A stretch of DNA of 64,000 bases, taken from NCBI GenBank assembly GCA_963714145.1, contig OY970235.1:7688001-7752000 (forward strand), in the 5' to 3' direction. Made by a program: the position numbers and the translations under genes. The stretch is from JBBWZH01 sp035544115. GTDB taxonomy: Bacteria; Actinomycetota; Actinomycetes; Mycobacteriales; CADCTP01. Below, piece after piece: positions 41,525 to 51,500 of this stretch (position 1 is the first letter of the stretch; every line of letters starts with the position of its first letter). Below the pieces are notes generated by a model. That model did not search any database. It was given only the letters and a program-made list of their open reading frames with translations, and was not told where the DNA came from.

Positions 41525-41833
41525 GTGGCCAGCATCAACGGCAAGGACGTGCACAAGCTCGTGGTGGCGTGTGACGCCGGGATGGGCAGCAGCGTTATGC
41601 TGGCGAGCCAACTCCGCCGGCAGTTGAAGAAGTACGCGGTGACCGTGGAGCACACCCCGGTGAACACGATCCCGGCCGACGCCGACGTGGTGGTCTGCCA
41701 CGCCGGCCTCGCCGACCGGGCCCGGGTCAGCGCGCCGGAGAAGGTGATCGTGCCGTTCCAGGTCTTCATCGGCGATCCGGCCGTCGCCGGGGTGGTCAGC
41801 GCGATCAAGGACGGTGGCGTCGTCAATGGCTGA
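41525..41833 (+). CDS. PTS EIIB (mannitol-type)
   Basis: This 102-residue stand-alone EIIB has the phospho-Cys loop ACDAGMGSSVMLAS (Cys about residue 16) and the following helix RRQLKKY. It takes phosphate from EIIA and passes it to sugar at EIIC in the inner face of the membrane. GTG start 5 bp after the EIIC stop. The end overlaps the EIIA ATG by 8 bp, so the three components are translationally linked. Confidence 0.9.
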   Translation: MASINGKDVHKLVVACDAGMGSSVMLASQLRRQLKKYAVTVEHTPVNTIPADADVVVCHAGLADRARVSAPEKVIVPFQVFIGDPAVAGVVSAIKDGGVVNG

Positions 41834-42299
41834 GGCACTATCCGGCGGCGCGGTGGCCGACCTGCTCGACCACCGCGCCATCCGGCTGGCCGAACCGGCC
41901 ACCGACCGGGATGACGCGATCCGCCGCTGCGGCCAGGCGCTGGTCGATGTCGGCGCGGTCGATCCGTCCTATGTGGACTCGATGCTGGCCCGGGAGCAGT
42001 CCATCTCCACCTATGTCGGGGAAGGCGTGGCGATTCCACACGGGACCCTCGCCGGCAAGGACGTGGTGCGCCGGGACGCGCTGTCGTTCCTCCGGTTCGC
42101 GGCTCAAGTGGACTGGGACGGGAGCCCGGTGACGCTGGCGATCGGCATCGCCGCGGCCGGCAACGGGCACGTCGCGATCCTGTCCCAGCTGGCGCAGATC
42201 CTGCTCGACCCCGATCGTGCCCGCGGCCTGCGGGAAGCCACCGATGCCGACGAAGTGCTCCGGCTGCTGCAGCCGACCGACGAGGAGGACGAGCTGTGA
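41826..42299 (+). CDS. PTS EIIA (mannitol/fructose-type)
   Basis: The 157-residue EIIA has the phospho-His in GVAIPHGTLAGKDVV and the upstream REQSISTYVGEG motif of the PTS_EIIA_2 domain. It receives phosphate from HPr, encoded two genes downstream. ATG 41826 lies inside the end of the EIIB gene. The stop overlaps the dehydrogenase GTG (GTGA). Confidence 0.9.
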   Translation: MAEALSGGAVADLLDHRAIRLAEPATDRDDAIRRCGQALVDVGAVDPSYVDSMLAREQSISTYVGEGVAIPHGTLAGKDVVRRDALSFLRFAAQVDWDGSPVTLAIGIAAAGNGHVAILSQLAQILLDPDRARGLREATDADEVLRLLQPTDEEDEL

Positions 42300-43336
42300 A
42301 GGTCGCCCGATTCCACGCCCCTGGCGACGTCCGGGTCGAGGACGCACCCGAGCCGGTGGCCGGCCCGGGCGACGTGACGATCCGGGTCCGCAACTGCTCG
42401 ACCTGCGGCACCGACGTGAAGATCTTCCGGTTCGGACACCACCACATCGTCCCGCCGCGGGTGATGGGGCACGAGATCGCCGGTGAGATCGTCTCGGTCG
42501 GCCCGGACGTCGCGGGCTGGCAGCCGGGGGACCGGGTACAGGTGATCGCGGCGATCCCGTGTGGACAGTGTGACGAGTGCCGGCGCGGCCGGATGACGGT
42601 ATGCCCGAACCAGGAGTCGATGGGCTACCACTACGACGGCGGCTTCGCCGAATACATGCGGGTGCCGGCGAAGGTGCTCGCGGTGGACGGGCTGAACCGG
42701 ATCCCGGCCGGCGTCTCGTACCCGGAGGCGTCGGTGACCGAGCCGCTGGCCTGTGTGCTGAACGGGCAGGAACTGGCCCGGGTCGGCGCCGGCGACGACG
42801 TGGTGGTGATCGGATCCGGGCCGATCGGCTGCCTGCACGTCCGGCTGGCCCGATCCCGCGGTGCCGCCCGGGTGTTCCTGGTGGAGAAGAACGCCGAACG
42901 GCTGCACGCCGCCGCCGAACTGGTCCGGCCCGACGCGGCGATCTGCGCGGACGAGGTCGACGTGGTGGACGAGGTGCGCAAGCTCACCGACGGCCGCGGG
43001 CCGGACGTGGTGATCGTGGCCGCCGCGTCCGGCGCGGCGCAGGAGCAGGCGATCGCGATGGCGGCCCGGCAGGGCCGGATCTCGTTCTTCGGCGGGCTGC
43101 CGAAGGACAACCCGATCATCTCCTGCGACTCGAACCTGGTGCACTACCGCGAGTTGACGATCGTCGGCGCGAACGGCTCCAGCCCGGCGCACAACGCGCG
43201 GGCGCTGGACCTGATCGCGACCGGTGCGGTGCCGGTGGCCGACCTGATCACCCACCGGCTGCCGCTGGACGAGGTGCTGGCAGCTTTCGACTTGGTCGCG
43301 CGCGGTGCGGCGATCAAGGTCACTATTGAGCCCTGA
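42296..43336 (+). CDS. zinc-dependent medium-chain polyol(-phosphate) dehydrogenase
   Basis: The 346-residue MDR-family enzyme has catalytic zinc ligands in STCGTD and GHEIAGEIV. The four-Cys structural zinc lobe is CGQCDECRRGRMTVC, and the Rossmann motif VVIGSGPIGCLHV. It is nearest in style to sorbitol, galactitol-1-P and L-iditol dehydrogenases. In a polyol PTS operon with a PfkB kinase it most likely oxidises the incoming polyol-phosphate to the ketose-phosphate with NAD+. The specific polyol is not identified. GAGGAGG serves the GTG start. Confidence 0.88.
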   Translation: MKVARFHAPGDVRVEDAPEPVAGPGDVTIRVRNCSTCGTDVKIFRFGHHHIVPPRVMGHEIAGEIVSVGPDVAGWQPGDRVQVIAAIPCGQCDECRRGRMTVCPNQESMGYHYDGGFAEYMRVPAKVLAVDGLNRIPAGVSYPEASVTEPLACVLNGQELARVGAGDDVVVIGSGPIGCLHVRLARSRGAARVFLVEKNAERLHAAAELVRPDAAICADEVDVVDEVRKLTDGRGPDVVIVAAASGAAQEQAIAMAARQGRISFFGGLPKDNPIISCDSNLVHYRELTIVGANGSSPAHNARALDLIATGAVPVADLITHRLPLDEVLAAFDLVARGAAIKVTIEP

Positions 43337-43394
43337 CCGGTCCGCGCTGTCCAGAGTGGACCTTGGCACACCCGGAACCGGCAAGGAGGCTGCG

Positions 43395-43679
43395 ATGGCT
43401 GAGCGTACGGTGGTCGTCCGATCGAGCAGCGGGCTGCACGCCCGGCCCGCGGCGATGTTCGTCCGGGCGGCCGGCAAGCAGCCGGCGGCGGTGAAGATCC
43501 GGCTTGGCGATGGCCCGGCGGTCGACGCCAGGTCGATGCTCTCGGTGCTCGCCCTCGGCGCCGGCTGCGGGGCCGAGGTGACGCTGCAGGCCGAGGGCGA
43601 CGGCGCCGACGAGGCGGTGGCCGCCCTGGCCGACCTGCTGAGCCGCGACCTCGACGCCGAGGAGCCCGCAACCTCCTGA
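43395..43679 (+). CDS. ptsH: phosphocarrier protein HPr
   Basis: The 94-residue HPr has the active His in SSGLHARPAAMFVRAAG (about residue 15). The regulatory-Ser region is ARSMLSVLALGAG. AAGGAGG precedes ATG 43395. HPr carries phosphate from enzyme I to EIIA. No enzyme I gene is in the window, so the general component must be elsewhere. It is the last gene of the operon; 58 bp separate it from the dehydrogenase. Confidence 0.93.
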   Translation: MAERTVVVRSSSGLHARPAAMFVRAAGKQPAAVKIRLGDGPAVDARSMLSVLALGAGCGAEVTLQAEGDGADEAVAALADLLSRDLDAEEPATS

Positions 43680-43707
43680 CCCGGTCTTCGTTATTACCCA
43701 TAGGTCA

Positions 43708-43742
43708 CCACCGGACCGCCGCGTGAAGCGGCGGTCCGGTGG
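43708..43742 (+). terminator. terminator hairpin of the PTS operon
   Basis: A perfect 15-bp stem (CCACCGGACCGCCGC with GCGGCGGTCCGGTGG) around a GTGAA loop lies 28 bp after the HPr stop codon. Confidence 0.85.
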
Positions 43743-43752
43743 GTACCTGGGT

Positions 43753-43792
43753 GACGGCTGGACGCTGGCACGCGTAGTGCCATAGAGCCGTC
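43753..43792. other. second hairpin downstream of the PTS terminator
   Basis: GACGGCT pairs with AGCCGTC and, inside an asymmetric internal loop, TGGCAC pairs with GTGCCA around GCGTA. It could be a back-up terminator or a small structured RNA element; no further support. Confidence 0.4.
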
Positions 43793-44128
43793 CGCCACCG
43801 AGAGTGAGCCGATCGGGCCTGGCGTGGCTGATGCCAACGGGTCTGGCCGGATGGCTGTTTGCTTCGGATGATTGTCGCCGGGCCTGTGCCCAGCTGGACT
43901 CCCGAGGCCTGTCGATCTTCTCAAGAAGCGAAGGCTAGTGCGCCTACCCAGCGCCTACAGGGCTTAAACCGGTGAAAAAAACAACTTGTTCATGACGGCA
44001 CTCACTGCACGGGGTGACGTCCGGAAGCCAGTATTGGCTGGTCCGACCGCAGTAATCGCCGTGGGTCGGGGCAGCGTCCGTCGACCGGCCGTCATACGGC
44101 ACCGGCGGACTGGCGGAAGGTGGGGATA
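43793..44128. other. non-coding leader region of the NRPS locus
   Basis: I find no convincing gene here. It contains the most AT-rich patch in this part of the window (TTAAACCGGTGAAAAAAACA at 43965-43984, then ACTTGTTCATG), the probable promoter region for the peptide cluster. Exact promoter boxes could not be fixed. Confidence 0.4.
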
Positions 44129-45505
44129 GTGGTCGAGACGCGCACCGAGGCGCGCAGCCTCCAGGACGCGGACCAGATCAGCGAACTGCTCGTGCGGTTG
44201 GCCGGCAAGCACCGGGTGCCGGGCGCGCAGCTGGCCATTCACCATCGCGGCGAGACGGTCGCGGTGGAGATAGGCGAGCAGGCGACCGGGACCGGGCGTG
44301 CGGTGACCGCGGCGACCGCATTTCCGATCGGATCGGTGACCAAGGCATTCACCGCGACACTGGCGATGATCCTGGTCGCTGACGACGATCTCGACCTGAA
44401 CGCGCCGGTCGGCGAGTACCTGCCGGAACTGGACGACCTGGGCGCCGAATGCACGGTCCGCCGCATCCTGAGCCACACGAGTGGGCTGACCGCCGACCCG
44501 CCGGTGGCCAACGAGGTAGGCAACTCGCTGCACCGCTACGTCACCGACTACTGCCGCCCGCAGAGCCTGCTGCAAGCGCCTGGCCTCGGATTTTCCTACT
44601 CGAACCTGGGCTATGTCACGGCCGGCCGGCTGGTCGAGGTCATCACCGGGATGACCTGGTGGGAAGCGATGGAGTCGATCCTGCTGCGGCCGCTGGGAAT
44701 CGAGCCCGCGTTCGTCGGGGCCCAGATTCCGGCCCGGCGGCGGGTAGCCAGCGGGCATTCGGTCAACCCGGTCACCGGCCGGGCCCGGCCGGTGCAGCAG
44801 TCGCTGGCCCGCGCCGAGGCACCCGCCGGCGGGCTCGCGGTGAGCGCGTCCGACCTGGTCAGCCTGGGTCTGCTGCACGCCGACCCGGACGGCACGAGCC
44901 TGCTGCCGGCCCGTTGGGCCGAGCTGATGCGGCAACCGGTCGCCGGTGCCGAACCGTTCGGGCTGGCCGACGGCTGGGGCCTGGGGCTGGCGACATTCCG
45001 TGCCGGCGACACCGGCTGGGTCGGCCATGACGGCAACGGGAACGGCACCGCCTGCTATTTCCGGGTCGCGCCGGACAGCGGCTGGGCGATCGCGCTGACC
45101 AGCAATGCGAACACCGGATACGGCCTCTGGCAGGAACTGCTGGCCGAACTCGGCCGCGCCGGCCTGCCGATCGGGCCGCACCGCGCCCGCGCCGCCACGG
45201 CGCCCATGCGCGCACCGCTGGCGTGTGCCGGCAGCTATGTCAACGGCGATGTCGAATACAAGGTGCTGGTCCTTTCCGACGGGCGGCTCGAACTGTCCTC
45301 GGACGGCGAACTGCTGGGTCAGGTCACCTGCGCCGAGGATCTCACCTTCCAACTGCATGACCCGGCGGCACCTGGGCAGGTATTCCACGGCCGGCTACTC
45401 CGGGACCGCTTCACCGGAATGATCGACGGAATCCAGCTCGGTGGCCGGCTGGCCCGCCGGGCCACGTCCGACCGGCAGCTGGCCGGCCGGCGGCTCACCG
45501 CCTGA
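44129..45505 (+). CDS. stand-alone beta-lactamase/PBP-fold protein, candidate PBP-type thioesterase (NRPS cyclase)
   Basis: I took GTG 44129, with GGAAGG 8 bp upstream (458 residues). The serine-hydrolase motifs of class C beta-lactamases and DD-peptidases are present: SxxK in IGSVTKAFT (about residue 66), YxN in FSYSNLGYVT and HxG-like WVGHDGNGNG. After about residue 350 comes a beta-rich 100-residue domain (CAGSYVNGDVEYKVLVLSDG) resembling a lipocalin-type tail. There is no signal peptide. That build and its place directly before NRPS genes match SurE-type thioesterases, which release and cyclise peptides in trans. A D-amino-peptidase or resistance role is the alternative. Confidence 0.75.
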   Translation: MVETRTEARSLQDADQISELLVRLAGKHRVPGAQLAIHHRGETVAVEIGEQATGTGRAVTAATAFPIGSVTKAFTATLAMILVADDDLDLNAPVGEYLPELDDLGAECTVRRILSHTSGLTADPPVANEVGNSLHRYVTDYCRPQSLLQAPGLGFSYSNLGYVTAGRLVEVITGMTWWEAMESILLRPLGIEPAFVGAQIPARRRVASGHSVNPVTGRARPVQQSLARAEAPAGGLAVSASDLVSLGLLHADPDGTSLLPARWAELMRQPVAGAEPFGLADGWGLGLATFRAGDTGWVGHDGNGNGTACYFRVAPDSGWAIALTSNANTGYGLWQELLAELGRAGLPIGPHRARAATAPMRAPLACAGSYVNGDVEYKVLVLSDGRLELSSDGELLGQVTCAEDLTFQLHDPAAPGQVFHGRLLRDRFTGMIDGIQLGGRLARRATSDRQLAGRRLTA

Positions 45506-45593
45506 CCTCGACGGTCACCCCGAAAGTCCTCCTCGACGGCTCCCTTTGGGCTGCCCGTCGGCGTATCGACCTGCCTGAAAGGTGCGCGACTCC

Positions 45594-48500
45594 ATGGTGG
45601 CCAGTGCGACGTATCCGCCCGTACCCGGCGGCTCCGACCCGGCGTTACCGGAATGGCCCGGCGAATGGCATGGCGCCGCGGTGGCGGTGCCCGGGCGGAC
45701 CTTGGGCGAGTTGTTCGAGGCGCAGGTCGCGCGCACGCCGAATCGGCCGGCGGTGCTGTTCGACGGCGGATCGTTGACCTATTCCGAAGTAGACGCGGCG
45801 GCGAACCGGCTGGCCCGCTGGCTGATCCGGTGCGGTGCGGGTCCGGAGCGGGTGGTCGCCCTGGCCCTGCCGCGGTCGGCGCAGATCATCGTGGCGATGC
45901 TCGCGGTGGCGAAGTCCGGCGCGGCCTACCTGCCCGTTGACCCGGCGTACCCGGCGGACCGGATCGCGTTCATGCTGGCCGACGCGGAACCGGTGCTGGT
46001 GCTGACGCTCGGTGGCCCGGTACCGGCCAGCCGCAGCGGCGTCATCGTGCTTGACGACCCGGCGACGGAGTCGATCCTGGCCGGGCTGCCGGCGCGGCCG
46101 GTGACCGACGCCGAGCGGCGGGCGCCGCTGCGGTTGGCGAACCCGGCGTATGTGATCTACACGTCCGGGTCGACGGGCCGGCCGAAGGGTGTGGTCGTCT
46201 CGCATGCCGGGCTGGCGAACTTCTCCGCCGCCGAGATCGACCGGTACGCGGTGCGGCCGGGCGACCGGGTGCTGGAGTTCTCGTCGCCGAGTTTCGACGC
46301 GTCGGTGCTGGAGCTGTGCATGTCGCTGCCGGCCGGTGCCGCGCTGGTGGTGCCGCCGCCGGGGCCGTTGCTGGGCGAGCACCTGGCCGACGTGCTGGAC
46401 CGGTTCCAGGTCACCCACGCGCTGATCCCACCAGCGGCACTCGCCACCGTCCCGGCCGGGGTTGCCCGGGACGGCCTGCCCGCTTTCACCGGCGTGATCG
46501 TCGGCGGCGACGCCTGCACGGCGGACCTCGTATCGCTGTGGGCGCCTGGCCGCCGGATGATCAACTCGTACGGCCCGACCGAGGCGACGGTCGTCTCGAC
46601 CTGGTCGGATCCGCTGGAGCCGGGTGCCGGGGCACCGCCGATCGGGCGGCCGCTGCCGAACACGTCGGCGTACGTGCTGGACGCCGAGCTGCGGCCGGTG
46701 CCGGTCGGCATGGCCGGCGAACTGTACGTGGCCGGTGCCGGGTTGGCCCGTGGCTACCTGCGCCGGCCGGGGCTGACCGCATCCCGCTTCGTCGCGGACC
46801 CGTTCGGGGCGCCCGGGGCGCGGATGTACCGGACCGGCGACGTGGTCCGGTGGACGGCCGCCGGTGTGATCGAGTTCGCCGGCCGGGCCGACGAGCAGGT
46901 GAAGATCCGTGGCTTCCGGATCGAGCCGGGCGAGATCGAGACCGCGCTGGTCGGGCATCCCGCGGTGGTGCAGGCGGTCGTGGTGGCCCGCGAGGACGAG
47001 CCGGGGTTGCGCCGGCTGGTCGCGTACGTCGTCCCGGCCGGGCCGATGCCGCCGGCCCGGCAGCTTCGGGCCCACCTGGCGGCGACGCTGCCGGACTACA
47101 TGGTGCCGGCCGCGTTCGTCCCGCTCGCCACGCTGCCACTGAGCCCGAACGGCAAGCTGGACCGGCGCGCACTGCCGGCTCCAGTGCCCACAGCGTCCAT
47201 TGTGGATGATGGCGCGGGCCGGGTAGGTCCGGGTACCGGCACCGAGCGGCGGTTGGCCGCGATCTGGGCCGAGGTGCTGGGCCACGAAGACCTCGGCGTG
47301 CACGACGACTTCTTCGAGCTGGGCGGCGACTCGATCCTCGCCTTCCGGGTGCTGTCCCGGGTACGGGCGGCGTTCGGAGTTGAGCTCCCGCCCCGGGCGC
47401 TGTTCGAGGCGCGGACGGTCGCCGGGCTGGCCGCCCTGCTCCCGGGGCCCGCGGACCTTGTCGATGAAGCGATCCGGCCGGTTGGGCGGGATCGGGTGCT
47501 GCCGATGTCGTCCGCGCAGCAGCGGCTCTGGTTCATCGACGACCTCACCGGCGGTGGCACCGAGTACAACACCGGTATCGGTCTGCGCCTCACCGGCCGG
47601 GTGGACCTGGCCATCCTCCGATCCGCCCTGGACGCGCTGGTGGCCCGGCACGAGTCGCTGCGCACCACGTTCTCCACTGTGGACGGTCAAGGCGTACAGG
47701 TGATCGCGCCGAGCGGCGCGATCCCGCTGCGATTTATCGATCTATCCACTGTGGACGGTTCGTCGGTTTCCGTCGAACCGGCGCTGGCCGAGGAGCTGAA
47801 CCGGCCGTTCGATCTGCGCCGCGGCCCGCTGACCCGGGCCGTGCTGATCCGGTGCGCGGAGGGCGAGCAGGTGCTGATGCTCAGCCAGCACCACATCGTC
47901 ACCGACGGCTGGTCGATCCGGGTGCTGGTGGACGAACTGGCACAGCGGTACGCGGCGGCGGTGGCCGGCGTACCGGTCGAACTGCCCGAGCTGCCGATCC
48001 AGTACCCGGACTACGCGGTCTGGGAACGGGACCGCCTCGCCGCCGGAGCGCTGGACGAGCAGGTCGGCTACTGGGCTGGAGCGCTGGCCGGCGTACCGGT
48101 ACTCGACCTGCCCACCGACCGCCCGCGCCCGCCGGTCCGTGGCGCCGCCGGCGCGGTGCACCGCACCGACCTGCCGGCCGAGCTGGTCGAGCGGCTTGCC
48201 GGCATCGGTCAGCAGAGCGGCGGCACGCTGTTCATGACCTTGCTCGCCGCGGTGCAGCTGCTGCTGTCGCGGTACAGCAACCAGCGGGACGTCGCGGTGG
48301 GCACGGTCACCTCCGGCCGGGGCCGGCCGGAACTGGAGGATCTGGTCGGGCTGTTCGTCAACACGGTGGTGCTGCGGTCGACCGTGGACGGCGCGCTGAC
48401 CTTCCAGCAGTTCCTGGCCGCCGTCCGGGAGACCGTGCTGGACGCGTTCGGCCACGACGAGGTGCCGTTCGACCGGCTGGTGCAGGAACTGCAGCCGGAC

Positions 48501-51500
48501 CGGGACCCGAGCCGCACCCCGCTGGTGCAGGCGCTGGTGGTGCTGCAGAACACGATGGTGCGGCCGCGGGAAATCGGCGGCTTGCGGATCACCGAGCAGG
48601 AGCTGCCCCGCCCGGCGGCCCGGTTCGACCTGGTCCTCGAGTTCCTGCCACGTCCGGACGGGCTGAACCTGACCGTCGAGTACAGCACCGACCTGTTCGA
48701 CGCCGAGACGATCGAACGGCTGGCCGGGCACCTGCGCCGGCTGCTGACCGCGATCGCCGCCGACCCGGAGCGGCGGTTGGCCGACCTGCCGCTGCTCACC
48801 GAGGCCGAGACACACCGGCTGCTGGTCGAGTGGAACGACACCGACCAGGCCGTGGCGGCGGGGGTGCTGCCGGAGCTGATCGAGGCGCAGGCGGCCCGCA
48901 CCCCGGACGAGCCGGCGGTTCTCGGTGCCGGCGCCCGACTGTCCTATCGCGAGCTGAACGAGCGGGCGAACCAGCTCGCCCGGCTGCTGATCGAGCATGG
49001 TGCAGCGCCGGAGCGGTTGGTGGCGCTGGCGATGCCGCGATCACCCGAGCTGATCGTGGCGCTGCTCGCGGTGTTGAAGTCCGGGGCCGGCTACCTGCCG
49101 GTCGACCTGGCCTACCCGGCCGAGCGCATCGAGCTGATGCTCGCAGACGCCCGGCCAGTGCTGCTGCTGACCGCCTCCGGTGCGACCGACCGTCTCCCGG
49201 AGACACTGGAGGTGCCACGCCTGGTTCTCGATCAGGACGGGACGAGCGCAGCACTGGCCGGGGTTCCAACCGGCGACGTGACCGACGCCGACCGGCTGGC
49301 GCCGCTGACCCCGGCCCATCCGGCGTACGTCATCTACACGTCCGGGTCCACCGGCCGGCCGAAGGGTGTCGTGGTCGCGCACCAGAGCGTGGTCGACCTG
49401 GCCGCTTGGGCCGCCGCCGACTTCGGCCCGAGTGGACTGTCCACAGTGGTCGCGTCCACCTCGCTCAACTTCGACGTCTCGGTGTTCGAGATCTTCTGCC
49501 CGCTCGCCGTGGGCGGCTGCATCGAGGTGGTTCGGGACGCGCTGGCGCTGGCCGAGCGCCCGGCGGCCGACTGGCCGGTCAGCCTGATCAGCGCGGTGCC
49601 GTCGGCGTTCGCGCAGGTGCTCGCGCAGGGTCCGATGAGTGTCCGGCCGGACTCGGTGGTGCTGGCCGGGGAGGCATTGCCGCCGCAGCTGGTCCGGGAC
49701 ATCCGCGCGGCGCTGCCGGGTAGCCGGATCGCCAACATCTACGGGCCGACCGAGGCCACCGTCTACGCCGCCGCCTGGTACTCCGGCGACACGGACGACG
49801 GGCAGCCGCCACCGATCGGCCGGCCGATCGCGAACACTCGTGCCTACGTGCTGGACGAGGCGCTGCGCCCGGTGCCGGCCGGCGTCTCCGGCGAGCTCTA
49901 CATCGGCGGCCGCGGGCTGGCCCGCGGCTACCTGGACCGGCCGGCGCTGACCGCCGAACGCTTCATCGCCGATCCGTTCGCCGGGCCAGGCGCCCGGATG
50001 TACCGCACCGGCGACGTGGTGCGGTGGACCGCCGACGGCCAGATCCGTTACCTCGGCCGGGCCGACCACCAGGTCAAGGTCCGCGGTTTCCGGATAGAGC
50101 TCGGCGAGGTGGAAAGCGCGCTGCTGGGGCACGACGACGTGGCCGAGGCGGTGGCCGTGGTCCGCGAGGAGAGCACCGGTCACAAGCGACTCGTCGGATA
50201 CCTGGTGGCGGCGCCCGGTGCGACGCCGGACCCGGCGGCGCTGCGCGCGTCCCTCGGCCGCACGCTGCCCGACTACATGGTGCCGGCCGCGCTGGTTGTG
50301 CTGCCGGCGCTGCCGCTGAACCCGAACGGAAAGCTGGACCGGCGCGCGCTGCCGGCGCCGGACTGGGCCGCGGCCGGGCGGGGTGCCCGGGTGGCCCCGC
50401 GGACCGCGGTCGAGCAGGCGCTGGCACAGGTGTGGGCCGAGGTGCTCGGCGTCCCGGAGGTCGGGGTCGAGGACAACTTCTTCGAACTCGGCGGCGACTC
50501 GATCCTGTCCATCCAGGTCGTCTCCCGGGCCCGGGCGGCCGGCCTGCACCTGAGCTCCAAAGACATGTTCCGGCACCAGACGATCGCTTCGCTGGCACCG
50601 GCAGTGTCCGAACTGGACAGTGTCGAGGTCGACCAGGGTCCGGTGGCCGGCACCGCCCCGCTCACCCCGATCCAGCACTGGTACCTGGAGACGCATGCCG
50701 GCGCGCTCGACCAGTTCAACCAGTCGCTGATGCTGGAGCTGGCCGAGGACGTGGACCCGGCGGCGCTGGGCACCGCGCTGGCGGCCGTGCTGGCACATCA
50801 CGACGCGCTGCGGATGCGGTTCGAGCCGATCGGTACCGGCTGGCGGCAGCGGAACGCCCCCATCGAACCAGCCGGCCTGCTTGCCCAGGTCGACCTGTCC
50901 GATGTGGACGAAACAGAGCGGCGGGCGACGTGCGAGCGCGTCGCCGCCGAGGTACATACCGGCCTCGACCCGGCGAAGGGCCCGCTTATCGGGACGGTAC
51001 TGTTCCATCTCGGCGCCGGACAGCGGCCGGTGCTGCTCATCGCGGTGCATCACCTGGTAGTCGACGGTGTCTCCTGGCGCATCCTGCTGGCCGATCTGGA
51101 CACTGCCTACCGCCAGGCGGTGGCCGGTAGGTCTGTCCTGTTGGGACGCAAGACGACGTCCTATCGGGACTGGGCGCGGCGGCTGACCGAGCACGCCGCG
51201 GCCGGTGGTTTCGACGCCGAGCTCGACTACTGGGTTCGCGTCGAGCAGGGCTGCGATCCAGCCCTGCCGCTGGACGGGGCCGACGGGCCGGGCGCCAATC
51301 AGGCCGCCACGACCCGTTCGGTCACCGTCCGGCTCCATCCGGACGAGACCCGGGCGCTGCTGCAGGAACTGCCCGCCGTTTACCGCACCCAGGTCAACGA
51401 CGTGCTGCTCAGCGCGCTCGGCCGGGTGCTCGGTCGACTGGACCGGCCGGGACCGGGTGTCGATCGACCTGGAGGGCCACGGCCGCGAGGACGTGCTGCG

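Noticed and set aside
43793..44128. Possible tRNA or attachment site in the gap before the NRPS locus
   Set aside because: No cloverleaf, no CCA-type acceptor end and no integrase nearby.
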